40,907 nt of DNA from Flavobacteriaceae bacterium (GCA_022425505.1 JAKMFI010000082.1:1-40907); one strand, 5' to 3'. Shown: positions 1 through 8,382, counted from the stretch's first letter. Numbers and translations: made by a program. Notes: generated by a model not told the origin, from the letters alone.

Positions 1-34
1 CAATAAAGCAAGACACCCCTTGCGAATCATCTGT

Positions 35-1414
35 TTAAAGATTAGGAACTGTTACAGAAGATCGAATCCAACAGTCAAATGAAATCACTTCACCCGCTTT
101 ACCTTGGGTAAAGATATCTGTCTTGGAAGGCGCACGTCCCGTATAGCTCGCTTCAAGTTTTTGCGAGGTCTTTTTCAGCGATGGATCTACGATAGCTGCT
201 CTGCGTGCGGTTTGTGCGGCCAACCAGTACACGGCTTGTTTCTCAAACTGATTATTTCCACAATCATTTGCACTGTCTGCATAAAGTCCCGAAATCAGGA
301 TATAAGCTTTCCCCATAGAGGGCTTGTTGGACAAGGCCTGGTTTGCATATTTTCGAGCTTGACTTTTCAATCCTCTCTTTTTGAGCTTTGCCGCTATCTT
401 ATACAAAATTTCTGCCTTTCTGTAAACGTCTGACTCAAGAATAAGCGATTCCTCGTAAAAAGCGATGGCTTCGGTTGTATTTCCGGCTTTATCTTTCAAA
501 ATCCCTAAATAGTAAGCGGAATCTGCAGACGGACTCAAACTGTGTAAGGCCTCCACAAGCTCAACAAACAATGGATCATCTGAACACTCTTTAGCGTCCA
601 TACGGCTTGCAGCACGCTTCAACCATTTTTCATCGGATTTGTTCTCATCAAAATTTGAACGGTATAGCGGAATCAAGTTTTCACAAGATGCCTCTTGAGA
701 AATAATCGCATCCAAATTGTTGGCATAGGTCGAATTCGCACGGGAATTGATTTCAGCAACACGTTTGCTTCGTTTGTCCCTAGACGTTAAGGCTTCTCCT
801 GCATCTTCTTTCTTTAAAATACGGTCAAAGGTTCTGGATAGCTTTTGATTTTCAATGGTAAACTTTTCAGAGACATCCTCATATTTTGAAAACAGGGCAT
901 CCATAGTCACATTCTCATCCCCATTTTTGTACATAGTGTACAAGGTTTTAAAGTAGTTATATAGTGCTTTTGGATTGGCAAAACTTTCCATATCTGAGGC
1001 AAAGGCCTGATCAAAGGTTGCATAAATCTCAGCTAACGATGCGGTTTCATATTCCAGCATTGACTGTGCCTTGGCAGATATTATTTTTCCACGCTGTGAT
1101 TTTCCTCTGCGGTCTGTAGGGAAATAACTCAACCAGTCTTCATAGAGAGAACGTAACATTGAAATGTATTCTGAGTTGTCCTCTTCGTTTTTGATTTTAT
1201 GTCCTAGAATACGCTCCCCATAGATGTATGTGGCTTCATTTAGCTCTGGACAATGTGTTTTTACTTCCAACCAAGGTACATAGGCGGAATCGTAGTTTTT
1301 CACTTTTGCAAACTCTGCAAAAATACTGAGGTTTGCTGGGCAGTCTGCTGCAGATTGAGCAGAGAGCACTCCAAATGAGAATAAAAGTAGAATTAAAAAG
1401 GTTAAATTTTTCAT
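35..1414 (-). CDS. Tetratricopeptide-repeat-like secreted/periplasmic protein with N-terminal signal peptide
   Basis: 459-aa ORF, signal peptide MKNLTFLILLLFSFGVLSAQ, TPR-like helices (AYYLGILKDKAGNTTEAIAFYEESL; AEILYKIAAKLKKRGLKSQARKYANQAL). Confidence 0.8.
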   Translation of the reverse strand: MKNLTFLILLLFSFGVLSAQSAADCPANLSIFAEFAKVKNYDSAYVPWLEVKTHCPELNEATYIYGERILGHKIKNEEDNSEYISMLRSLYEDWLSYFPTDRRGKSQRGKIISAKAQSMLEYETASLAEIYATFDQAFASDMESFANPKALYNYFKTLYTMYKNGDENVTMDALFSKYEDVSEKFTIENQKLSRTFDRILKKEDAGEALTSRDKRSKRVAEINSRANSTYANNLDAIISQEASCENLIPLYRSNFDENKSDEKWLKRAASRMDAKECSDDPLFVELVEALHSLSPSADSAYYLGILKDKAGNTTEAIAFYEESLILESDVYRKAEILYKIAAKLKKRGLKSQARKYANQALSNKPSMGKAYILISGLYADSANDCGNNQFEKQAVYWLAAQTARRAAIVDPSLKKTSQKLEASYTGRAPSKTDIFTQGKAGEVISFDCWIRSSVTVPNL

Positions 1415-1415
1415 T

Positions 1416-2663
1416 TTAATTGAATTTTCGCTTTATAAACCAACGGTCATTGAGTGAAAACCCAATGCGAATGTTGACATAATTTTCTTGAATGAGGGAC
1501 TCGCCTCCAGATCCCAGTTTTCCAAGTTCAAAGCCCACATTGACATTCGAAAAGCCAGCTACTGGTAAGCCAACCCCAAAAGTAATGCCAGTATTTTCAA
1601 TCGCTTTGTCATTCAAAATCATTCCTGTTTTAGACGAAACAAACCCAATACGGTAAACGATACGTTTCCAATAACTGGAAAACGAGTCGTATTCTGGTAT
1701 AAAATAGCCCCCTATTGATAGCTGGAAAGCTGGTTCGTATCGCACACTCCCAACAGCGTAAAACGCATTGTCAATAGAGCCGTCTGTCTCTGTCCACTGT
1801 CCACCAATATACCATTTTTTGGGCTCTCCAATTCCACCGCCTATGGTTTGTTTGGCGGGGAGCTCACTTCTGGTTTCATCGAGTCCTTCAAGAAACAAAT
1901 TTACTTCTTGCGTATCGCGTTGTTCGCCCAGTGAGGTGAATGTGGATATGGAGCGAACATTAAAAGATTCTAGATTGGCTTTCGGTTGATAGGCATAGTG
2001 CAATTGCATTTGTAGCCGATTCGAAAGGTGGATCTTATAATATGAGGACAGATTCCACTCCACACCTCTCAACTCCGATTCGTTATTTAGCTGTGAGAGT
2101 AAATCAATTCCATCGTCTTGTCGGGTGTGGACTCTAAAAATCGACCCAAAATTGTAATGGACCGAAGCTCCAATCCCCAAATTTTTTAGGGGAGAGAACC
2201 CTAAAGAAAAGAAAACCTGATTGATTCCGCCATTTCCTTCGTAATTCGAATTGGAACTCAAACCATTAATTTCGTCGGAAACACTGAGTCGATAGCCAAC
2301 TGCTGTTTTTGGCAGAAGCCCAAAACCAAATCCGAAATACTTTGTTGGTATAGCCACTGTCATATAATCAATCCCAGCCGTTTCATTTTTTGAAGAATTG
2401 GCATCTGAAATAAAGTCTCGCCTCGAATAATTTGCGCCGATATTGTAGTTGATAAGCTTCAGTTCAGCCAAAGAAGCAGGAGATGAAACGTTGTGGTGAA
2501 TACTATCAACATGTGCCACAAGTCCCCCCATAGATCTTTGATCAGCAGTTCCTGAAAACAAGGACTCCCCCAATCCGTAAAAAGAATAGGGTGAAAGGGT
2601 CCCTTTTTGAGCAAACAAATGGGAAGTGATGAGTAGAGAAGTGATTAAAAAAAAGCGAGTCAT
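1416..2663 (-). CDS. Putative outer-membrane beta-barrel protein (FadL/PorV-like appearance)
   Basis: 415-aa ORF with signal peptide, alternating beta-strand character, C-terminal strand ending IRIGFSLNDRWFIKRKFN; 1 bp from the neighbouring gene. Confidence 0.7.
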   Translation of the reverse strand: MTRFFLITSLLITSHLFAQKGTLSPYSFYGLGESLFSGTADQRSMGGLVAHVDSIHHNVSSPASLAELKLINYNIGANYSRRDFISDANSSKNETAGIDYMTVAIPTKYFGFGFGLLPKTAVGYRLSVSDEINGLSSNSNYEGNGGINQVFFSLGFSPLKNLGIGASVHYNFGSIFRVHTRQDDGIDLLSQLNNESELRGVEWNLSSYYKIHLSNRLQMQLHYAYQPKANLESFNVRSISTFTSLGEQRDTQEVNLFLEGLDETRSELPAKQTIGGGIGEPKKWYIGGQWTETDGSIDNAFYAVGSVRYEPAFQLSIGGYFIPEYDSFSSYWKRIVYRIGFVSSKTGMILNDKAIENTGITFGVGLPVAGFSNVNVGFELGKLGSGGESLIQENYVNIRIGFSLNDRWFIKRKFN

Positions 2664-3398
2664 TTATGACTTATTCGTTTCAAGCAAGAGATTTAGTCCG
2701 ATGGCTAAAAAATTTTCGTCCGCTAAGATGCCATTTTTTACCCGTTTAGACAAGAAACCAGCGTCTCCACCTGTTAAAATTATCCTAAATGTTGGTATAG
2801 ATGTTTCAAATCGACTGATAAATGCCTCTATCTCAGCAACAACACTCGAAATTACCCCGTGATGCATGGCCTCGTCAGTATTGGTGGGTGGAAAAGATGA
2901 AGGCTCATTTATCTTCAAATTGGGAAGTTGATGGGTAAACCTATGCATGGCTTGGTATCTCATCATCAAACCTGGGCTGATAACACCGCCAATGTGGCGT
3001 GCTTTTGCAGTCATCAAATCATAAGTAATGCAAGTACCAGCATCGATAATCAAAACATTTTCACGAGGAAACAAGTAAACCGCAGCTGCTAGGCCCACCA
3101 CCCTATCGATCCCCAAATTTTCAAATGGATCATAATCTGATGTAAAAGGAAATTGAAGCTGATGATGTACTTCCACACATTGGGTATTGTTGTAAAGCGT
3201 TTCCAAATCCGATTGAGTATTCCCGACCTGCGAAAGAATGGAATGTGTGATTTTATGTGTATCGAGAATCGATTGCCATGGAATGATTTCCGTACTGGAA
3301 AACTTCTGAGCAGATTTTAGTTCTAAGCCGTCAAACAAGCCGAGCTTGGTCTGTGTATTTCCGATATCAATTGTGAGATTCAAAACAATAATTCGCAA
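2664..3398 (-). CDS. coaX: Type III pantothenate kinase
   Basis: N-terminal LTIDIGNTQTKLGLFDG, NLGIDRVVGLAAAVYLFPRENVLIIDAGTCITYDLM, GGVISPGLMMRYQAMH; start appears to be TTG (3398 or 3383). Confidence 0.88.
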   Translation of the reverse strand: MRIIVLNLTIDIGNTQTKLGLFDGLELKSAQKFSSTEIIPWQSILDTHKITHSILSQVGNTQSDLETLYNNTQCVEVHHQLQFPFTSDYDPFENLGIDRVVGLAAAVYLFPRENVLIIDAGTCITYDLMTAKARHIGGVISPGLMMRYQAMHRFTHQLPNLKINEPSSFPPTNTDEAMHHGVISSVVAEIEAFISRFETSIPTFRIILTGGDAGFLSKRVKNGILADENFLAIGLNLLLETNKS

Positions 3399-3429
3399 GT
3401 GCTAAAATACTGGAATTTTTATTAGCCCC

Positions 3430-3459
3430 TTGTCAGTTCTATAAAGGGTTTTATATTTG
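3430..3459 (+). promoter_or_regulatory. Bacteroidetes-type promoter of tRNA-Phe (TTG / N19 / TATATTTG)
   Basis: TTG 3430-3432, 19-nt spacer, TATATTTG 3452-3459, just upstream of tRNA start 3477; fits the TTTG-N19-TAnnTTTG consensus. Confidence 0.6.
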
Positions 3460-3476
3460 CATCTGCCTAAGCGCAT

Positions 3477-3549
3477 GGTACCTTAGCTCAGTTGGTAGAG
3501 CAAAGGACTGAAAATCCTTGTGTCCCTGGTTCGATTCCTGGAGGTACCA
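3477..3549 (+). tRNA. tRNA-Phe(GAA)
   Basis: 73-nt cloverleaf: acceptor GGTACCT/AGGTACC, anticodon arm AAGGA-CTGAAAA-TCCTT (anticodon GAA), T arm CCTGG-TTCGATT-CCTGG (one T-T mismatch). Confidence 0.95.
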
Positions 3550-3551
3550 CT

Positions 3552-3588
3552 AGACCTTAATTAATTGTTATTCAGTTAGTTAGGGTCT
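3552..3588 (+). terminator. Rho-independent terminator-like hairpin directly after tRNA-Phe
   Basis: AGACCTTAA (3552-3560) pairs with TTAGGGTCT (3580-3588; one G-U), followed by TTTTATTTT. Confidence 0.55.
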
Positions 3589-3727
3589 TTTTATTTTGAT
3601 GATTTTTAATCCTTTTTGGGAATCGAACCAGTATCTTAATATACTGTATATCAGGCAATTAAATATTTTTTTGTGGTACACACTTCCACATCCTTAAAAT
3701 TCACCTTTATTTCATTAAATTTACAAT

Positions 3728-4015
3728 ATGGACAATAAATTATTTGGAGTTTTATTTTTCTGTTTTTTAATGGTTTTAGTTTTTGGATTAAACTATATCA
3801 CCCAACGAGTAGATATGGACAAAGTTCCCCAACAGAAGAAAAATAAATACCTCACTTGGTTTTGGTATTTCTATGGTGTTTTTTATCTCTTTTATGGATT
3901 AAGTGACATCTTTTTTGAAGGAGATTTTTTGTTTGGTACAATATGGGTAGTAATTTCCATAACAATTCTAATCTTGAACTATAAGGGTAAAGTTTTCTCT
4001 AACCTTTCCAAATAA
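3728..4015 (+). CDS. Small predicted membrane protein (about 3 TM segments), function unknown; only ORF of the tRNA-Phe insertion
   Basis: 95-aa ORF with hydrophobic segments LFGVLFFCFLMVLVFGLNYI, YLTWFWYFYGVFYLFYGLSDIFF, FLFGTIWVVISITILILNY. Confidence 0.6.
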   Translation: MDNKLFGVLFFCFLMVLVFGLNYITQRVDMDKVPQQKKNKYLTWFWYFYGVFYLFYGLSDIFFEGDFLFGTIWVVISITILILNYKGKVFSNLSK

Positions 4016-4054
4016 GTACTTTTCATAATCAACTTTTACATATAAATTTTATCG

Positions 4055-4073
4055 TGGTACACAATGTGTACCA
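4055..4073 (+). terminator. Perfect 9-bp dyad downstream of the 95-aa ORF; terminator-like or recombinase/regulator site
   Basis: TGGTACACA-A-TGTGTACCA followed by TATTTTTTATA; the 1-nt loop makes a protein-binding dyad an alternative. Confidence 0.4.
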
Positions 4074-4136
4074 TATTTTTTATAACTAACTGATTTTCAA
4101 TAAAAAATTTGATGGTTTTATTTCTGGAGGTACCAC

Positions 4137-4167
4137 AAACTCCGAGCTTGTTGTAAGCTCGGAGTTT
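4137..4167 (+). terminator. Strong intrinsic terminator, probably the ancestral tRNA-Phe terminator
   Basis: AAACTCCGAGCTT (4137-4149) / AAGCTCGGAGTTT (4155-4167), perfect 13-bp stem, loop GTTGT, then TTATTTAT. Confidence 0.75.
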
Positions 4168-4171
4168 TTAT

Positions 4172-4921
4172 TTATAACATCTTTAAAAAATCGATTTCTT
4201 GTTTGGTCAAGTGCCGCCATGTTCCTCTTGGAAGGTCTTTTTTGGTGAGCCCTGCAAAAACAACTCGATCCAAAGCAATCACCTCATAACCCAAGTGTTC
4301 AAATATGCGCCGTACGATTCTGTTTCTGCCCGAGTGAATTTCCAATCCAATTTCTCGTTTACTCGCTCCTTGGACATAGCTTACCTCATCGACTTTAACA
4401 GGACCATCATCGAGAGTAAATCCCCTACGAATCTGCGCCAAATCATGCGGTTTTAAGCTTTTGGAAAGTACCACATGGTAAAGTTTCTTGACCATCGATG
4501 ACGGATGGGTTAGTTTTTTGGCCAGATCACCATCATTGGTAAATAACAATAGTCCCGTTGTAGGGCGATCGAGGCGACCCACAGGGACAATGCGAGAGGG
4601 CGTTGACTTTGCAACCAGATCCATTACCGTTTTTCGACCGCGCTCGTCTTTGGTGGTTGTGATAAATCCCTTTGGCTTGTTGAGAAGGACATAGGCCTTT
4701 TTTTCAGGGTTAATACGTTTCCCGTCAAAATGCACAACGTCTCTTTCCTGAACTTGATAGCCAAGCTCTGTAACGACCTGATTGTTGACCTTTACCACAC
4801 CCAACCCAATGTGCATATCGGCTTCTCTGCGAGAACAAATCCCTGCATGGGCAATGTATTTATTAAGACGAGTTGTGCTTTTGGGAGTTGATTTCTTTGC
4901 AGATGATTTTCTTCGATTCAT
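4172..4921 (-). CDS. rluB: Pseudouridine synthase of the RsuA/RluB family
   Basis: S4-like N-terminus TRLNKYIAHAGICSRREADMHI, VGRLDRPTTGLLLFTNDGDLAKKLTHP, GRNRIVRRIFEHLGYEV. Confidence 0.85.
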   Translation of the reverse strand: MNRRKSSAKKSTPKSTTRLNKYIAHAGICSRREADMHIGLGVVKVNNQVVTELGYQVQERDVVHFDGKRINPEKKAYVLLNKPKGFITTTKDERGRKTVMDLVAKSTPSRIVPVGRLDRPTTGLLLFTNDGDLAKKLTHPSSMVKKLYHVVLSKSLKPHDLAQIRRGFTLDDGPVKVDEVSYVQGASKREIGLEIHSGRNRIVRRIFEHLGYEVIALDRVVFAGLTKKDLPRGTWRHLTKQEIDFLKML

Positions 4922-4942
4922 AGTTCTGCAAAGGTATAACAA

Positions 4943-5824
4943 CTAGATTGGGATTTTCAACAATGGCAAGCATATTATACCCAATAAAATCAGTGCCTTT
5001 ATCCCAAATAGAAGAAAAATCAATTGATTGGTTTTTGAAAATCTCCACAATAATATGGTGAAGAATACCAAAAACACCAAGCTGGCGATAAAGTAATACA
5101 GGATTCCATGTAAGGAATAAAAGAAATGCAACAGCAAAAAAACACCAAAACAAAAACACACCAACAGGGAAATAAGGCCTTTGGCCTGGACTTCCCCATA
5201 AACCGTGGGGATGGTCTTATAGTTGTTTGAAAGATCCCCTCTAATGTTGCATAAGTCTTTAACCAGCTCTTTAATAGAGATCAATAACAATAAATAAGAT
5301 GCGAGGGTAAAAATTTCCATTGTGAAATATTTAAAATGCACAGTTATCGCAAAAAATGGCAATACAGTCAGTGTTGCAGAAACCAGATTTCCAATAAATA
5401 AATATCGCTTTAGGAATCCCGAATAAAGCGCCATACTAACAATGTATCCACAAAAGAAAAGAGCTGATCGATGGGAAACGATACTGGCGACCAATAGTGC
5501 AACCCCATTGAAGGTAAAATATCCGATCAGCTTGGAGCGTTCAGATATATTTTGTTCCAACAAGGTTTTTTGGGGACGGTTAATCAAATCTTTTTCTTGA
5601 TCAAAAAACGCATTGATGATATAGCCCGCAGCTACGGAGAGTACAGTGGCCAAAACAATCAGCCACAAATTGATATCCAAAAAGGTCTCACTAGTGCTGG
5701 TCTCAGGTGAAAAGATAACAGCCGCAGATAGGAGTTGGGCAACAACCAGAACTGCTAGATTCTGTCCCCGAACCAAGGAGAGTAAGCTGATCGTCTTCAG
5801 AAATACGCCATCTTGACTAGGCAA
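4943..5824 (-). CDS. UbiA-family prenyltransferase (often annotated geranylgeranylglycerol-phosphate geranylgeranyltransferase-like)
   Basis: Multi-TM protein with Asp-rich motifs NAFFDQEKDLINRPQK and KDLCNIRGDLSNNYKTIPTVYG. Confidence 0.82.
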   Translation of the reverse strand: MPSQDGVFLKTISLLSLVRGQNLAVLVVAQLLSAAVIFSPETSTSETFLDINLWLIVLATVLSVAAGYIINAFFDQEKDLINRPQKTLLEQNISERSKLIGYFTFNGVALLVASIVSHRSALFFCGYIVSMALYSGFLKRYLFIGNLVSATLTVLPFFAITVHFKYFTMEIFTLASYLLLLISIKELVKDLCNIRGDLSNNYKTIPTVYGEVQAKGLISLLVCFCFGVFLLLHFFYSLHGILYYFIASLVFLVFFTILLWRFSKTNQLIFLLFGIKALILLGIICLPLLKIPI

Positions 5825-5834
5825 AACAAAAAGA

Positions 5835-6764
5835 TTAGAAAGTATAAACGACTTCCAGTCGGTGGTCTTTCAGTACAGACTGTGCCTTAGTGATATCTTC
5901 CGTAAACCCAAGTATATATCCACCTCCACCCGATCCGCAGAGTTTGAGGTAGTAGGCGTTGGTGTCAATACCTGTTTTCCAAAGCGCATGAAATTGCTCT
6001 GGGATCATAGGTTTAAAATGAGTAAGCACGGTTTTGGAAAGTCGTTTCAAATCGCCAAATAAAGATTTGACATCTCCTATTAAAAAGTGCTCAACACAGC
6101 GATCAGAATAGGAGATAAACTGTTCTTTGATCATTTTCCTAAAAGAAGGAGACTCCATGTTTTGCATAAAAATATTGACCATCGGGGCCGTTTCTCCCAT
6201 AGATCCACTGTCGAGTAAAAAGACTGCTCCCTTCCCAGCTTGAGGTTGAGATGGGATCCCGGTGGGCTCCAAAATATCTTTGGAGTGTATCAAAATAGGT
6301 AAACTCAAAAAACTATTTAGCGGGTCTAATCCAGATGATTTTCCATGAAAAAAAGATTCCATCTGACCAAAAATTTGTTTGAGCTTAAGCAACTTATCGC
6401 GAGTGAGGTTTTCCAAAATCGTGATTTTGTTATTCGCATAACGATCATAGACAGCAGCGACCAATGCGCCACTACTTCCAATGCCATATCCCTGTGGAAT
6501 GCTACTGTCAAAGTACAAGCCCTTAGCCAGATCTTCACGAAGTTGTTTAGTGTTAAAAGTTACCAAAGTACGATTGATCTGTTCCAGGTAGTCCGCGAAT
6601 TCACTCAACTTCTGATTCGATGCTTGCGCTTCATCGTTTTTTGTGTCTGAGATTTTTAGCGCTCCTTTATAAAAGTTATAGGGAATCGAAAGGCCTTTGG
6701 CATCTTTGATGATACCGTATTCTCCAAAGAGTAAAATTTTGGCGTAAAATAAGGGTCCTTTCAC
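5835..6764 (-). CDS. GHMP-family mevalonate kinase
   Basis: AKILLFGEYGIIKDAKGLSIPY, SIPQGYGIGSSGALVAAVYDRY, LKLCGSGGGGYILGF; adjacent to mevalonate diphosphate decarboxylase. Confidence 0.85.
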   Translation of the reverse strand: MKGPLFYAKILLFGEYGIIKDAKGLSIPYNFYKGALKISDTKNDEAQASNQKLSEFADYLEQINRTLVTFNTKQLREDLAKGLYFDSSIPQGYGIGSSGALVAAVYDRYANNKITILENLTRDKLLKLKQIFGQMESFFHGKSSGLDPLNSFLSLPILIHSKDILEPTGIPSQPQAGKGAVFLLDSGSMGETAPMVNIFMQNMESPSFRKMIKEQFISYSDRCVEHFLIGDVKSLFGDLKRLSKTVLTHFKPMIPEQFHALWKTGIDTNAYYLKLCGSGGGGYILGFTEDITKAQSVLKDHRLEVVYTF

Positions 6765-6773
6765 GTGTTAAAG

Positions 6774-7856
6774 CTACACTTTTTTTAGTCCCGTGCCAAC
6801 TCGGTCGTAAATCAATTCATTGTCTTGGCAATATTTTCGCAAATCGGACGCAATAAATTGGTCGATTTTCTCTGCTTCATGTGATGGATATAACAAATGT
6901 ACATTTGCTCCTGCATCAAGCGTGAATGTAAGGTGTAACCCTGTTGTCTTACGATATCTTCTTACCTCTTGTATAATTTGAATGGTGTTTGGGTGCATCA
7001 AAATATAAGAAGGTGAAGAGGTCAACATCATGGCATGTAAACTCAATGCCTCTCGCTCAACCAAATCACTAAACCCATCCATATCTCCCTTTTCTAAGAT
7101 CGTTAATAGGGCTTGATAGTGAGCTTTGGCTTGCGCAAAACGATTTTCCGCAAAGGGATGGTTATGCATCAGGTTGTGACCAACTGTACTACTGACTTCT
7201 TTTTGTCCCTTGTCAACTAAAAGTATGGTGTCTCGATAGGTTTTAAATACATCTGCTGCTTTTGTCCAGCGAACACCAAATAAATCGCTGCTGTCAGGCG
7301 TTGCAGCATGCTCTCCCCAAAGTACAAGAGGGCCTTCCACGCTTCGAGCTGCACTTCCTGACCCCAATCGAGCGAGAAAGGAACACTTTTTTATTTGATA
7401 TTCTGCAGTGAGTGAGGGATAAATCTGCTGTTCAAGATCCATTACCGCTGCAGCAAGAGCAGCCATTGCCGATGCAGACGAAGCAATTCCACTGCTATGC
7501 GGAAAGGAATTTACAGTATCTATTTGGAGATGATACTCTTTTAGATAGGGTGCGTATGGCAGGATTCTGTCAATAAAGGTTTTCACTTTCGGCTCAAAAG
7601 AGGGAGCGGGCTTTCCGTCATACTGAATTGCTAATGAAACATGATCTTGTTTGTCTATGAGTCTTTCAAATCGTATTGAAGTCATTGTTCGGCACTGATC
7701 AAGTGTAAAACTCACTGAGGGGTTGCAGGGGATTTGCAGCTCTTTTTTTCCCCAATACTTGACTAATGCAATATTGCTAGGCGCTGACCATTCTGTTTGG
7801 AATGAGGGAATTTCATTCCCCTCGGTTGTAGGGACAAACTGCGCTTTGTCATTCAT
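6774..7856 (-). CDS. mvaD: Diphosphomevalonate decarboxylase
   Basis: SAPSNIALVKYWGKKE, NSFPHSSGIASSASAMAALAAAVMDLE, GSGSAARSVEGPLVLWG, FTLDAGANVHLLYP. Confidence 0.92.
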   Translation of the reverse strand: MNDKAQFVPTTEGNEIPSFQTEWSAPSNIALVKYWGKKELQIPCNPSVSFTLDQCRTMTSIRFERLIDKQDHVSLAIQYDGKPAPSFEPKVKTFIDRILPYAPYLKEYHLQIDTVNSFPHSSGIASSASAMAALAAAVMDLEQQIYPSLTAEYQIKKCSFLARLGSGSAARSVEGPLVLWGEHAATPDSSDLFGVRWTKAADVFKTYRDTILLVDKGQKEVSSTVGHNLMHNHPFAENRFAQAKAHYQALLTILEKGDMDGFSDLVEREALSLHAMMLTSSPSYILMHPNTIQIIQEVRRYRKTTGLHLTFTLDAGANVHLLYPSHEAEKIDQFIASDLRKYCQDNELIYDRVGTGLKKV

Positions 7857-7927
7857 AGATGCACAAAGATAGCACCGATATTTTATTATACCCCATATGA
7901 CTGCTCTAGAGTTTTACTATATTAGTA

Positions 7928-8359
7928 ATGTTTAACCAAATTCCTAAAATCATGTTTAGTAAACCTAGAATCATTTCTACTTTCGCATCTTTTGTAATTA
8001 TCTACTTTTTTCCTTGGATTTTTTACGCTTACCTGGCAGTTGACTTTTTTGAAAGTCAAATGATCACAGACGTTTCTAGAGGCGACGATATGCTTCTCTT
8101 ACCCCTAACTATCGGTTGCCTCATTATGGCTTACCTGTTTTCGTCGATTTATGAAAAATGGGGGTTAGGTTCATACAACGTTCGAAGTGGTATTCAATTC
8201 GGAGTCCTGATTGGTCTCTTTTTTGGAGCAGGTATTGGTCTTGTCATGTACGGAACCTAAATGCGGATCACTGCGACTGGACATCTAGTGGATGCTGTAT
8301 TTTGGGTCGTAACATATGCAGTCTCTGGTGTGATGGCCAGTATCGTTTATAAGCGATAA
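7928..8359 (+). pseudogene. Small multi-TM membrane protein interrupted by an in-frame TAA (8258-8260) followed at once by ATG (8261)
   Basis: The 110-aa ORF 7928-8260 and the downstream peptide MRITATGHLVDAVFWVVTYAVSGVMASIVYKR (8261-8359) are in the same frame, separated only by TAA; together about 143 codons of continuous membrane-protein-like sequence. Confidence 0.5.
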
Positions 8360-8382
8360 AGGAGTGATTTATTCCCACAAAA

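Larger units (their letters stand above)
3528..4136. mobile_element. Putative small integrase-less insertion (about 586 bp) at the tRNA-Phe 3' end, bounded by att-like direct repeats
   Basis: GGTTCGATTCCTGGAGGTACCAC (3528-3550) and GGTTTTATTTCTGGAGGTACCAC (4114-4136) match at 20/23 positions with a perfect 13-nt core CTGGAGGTACCAC; the second copy directly abuts a strong terminator stem. Confidence 0.6.

Noticed and set aside
3639-3651. ATATAC-T-GTATAT palindrome in the tRNA insertion
   Set aside because: Short AT-rich palindrome expected by chance in an AT-rich stretch; not reported separately.
4863-5159. 98-aa ORF overlapping the UbiA and rluB-like genes
   Set aside because: Alternate frame of the confidently assigned UbiA gene and the rluB start region.
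8158-8352. 64-aa ORF overlapping the small membrane-protein gene
   Set aside because: Out-of-frame translation (MGVRFIQRSKWYSIRSPDWSLFW...) of the same region; the in-frame TAA/ATG continuation is the better explanation.
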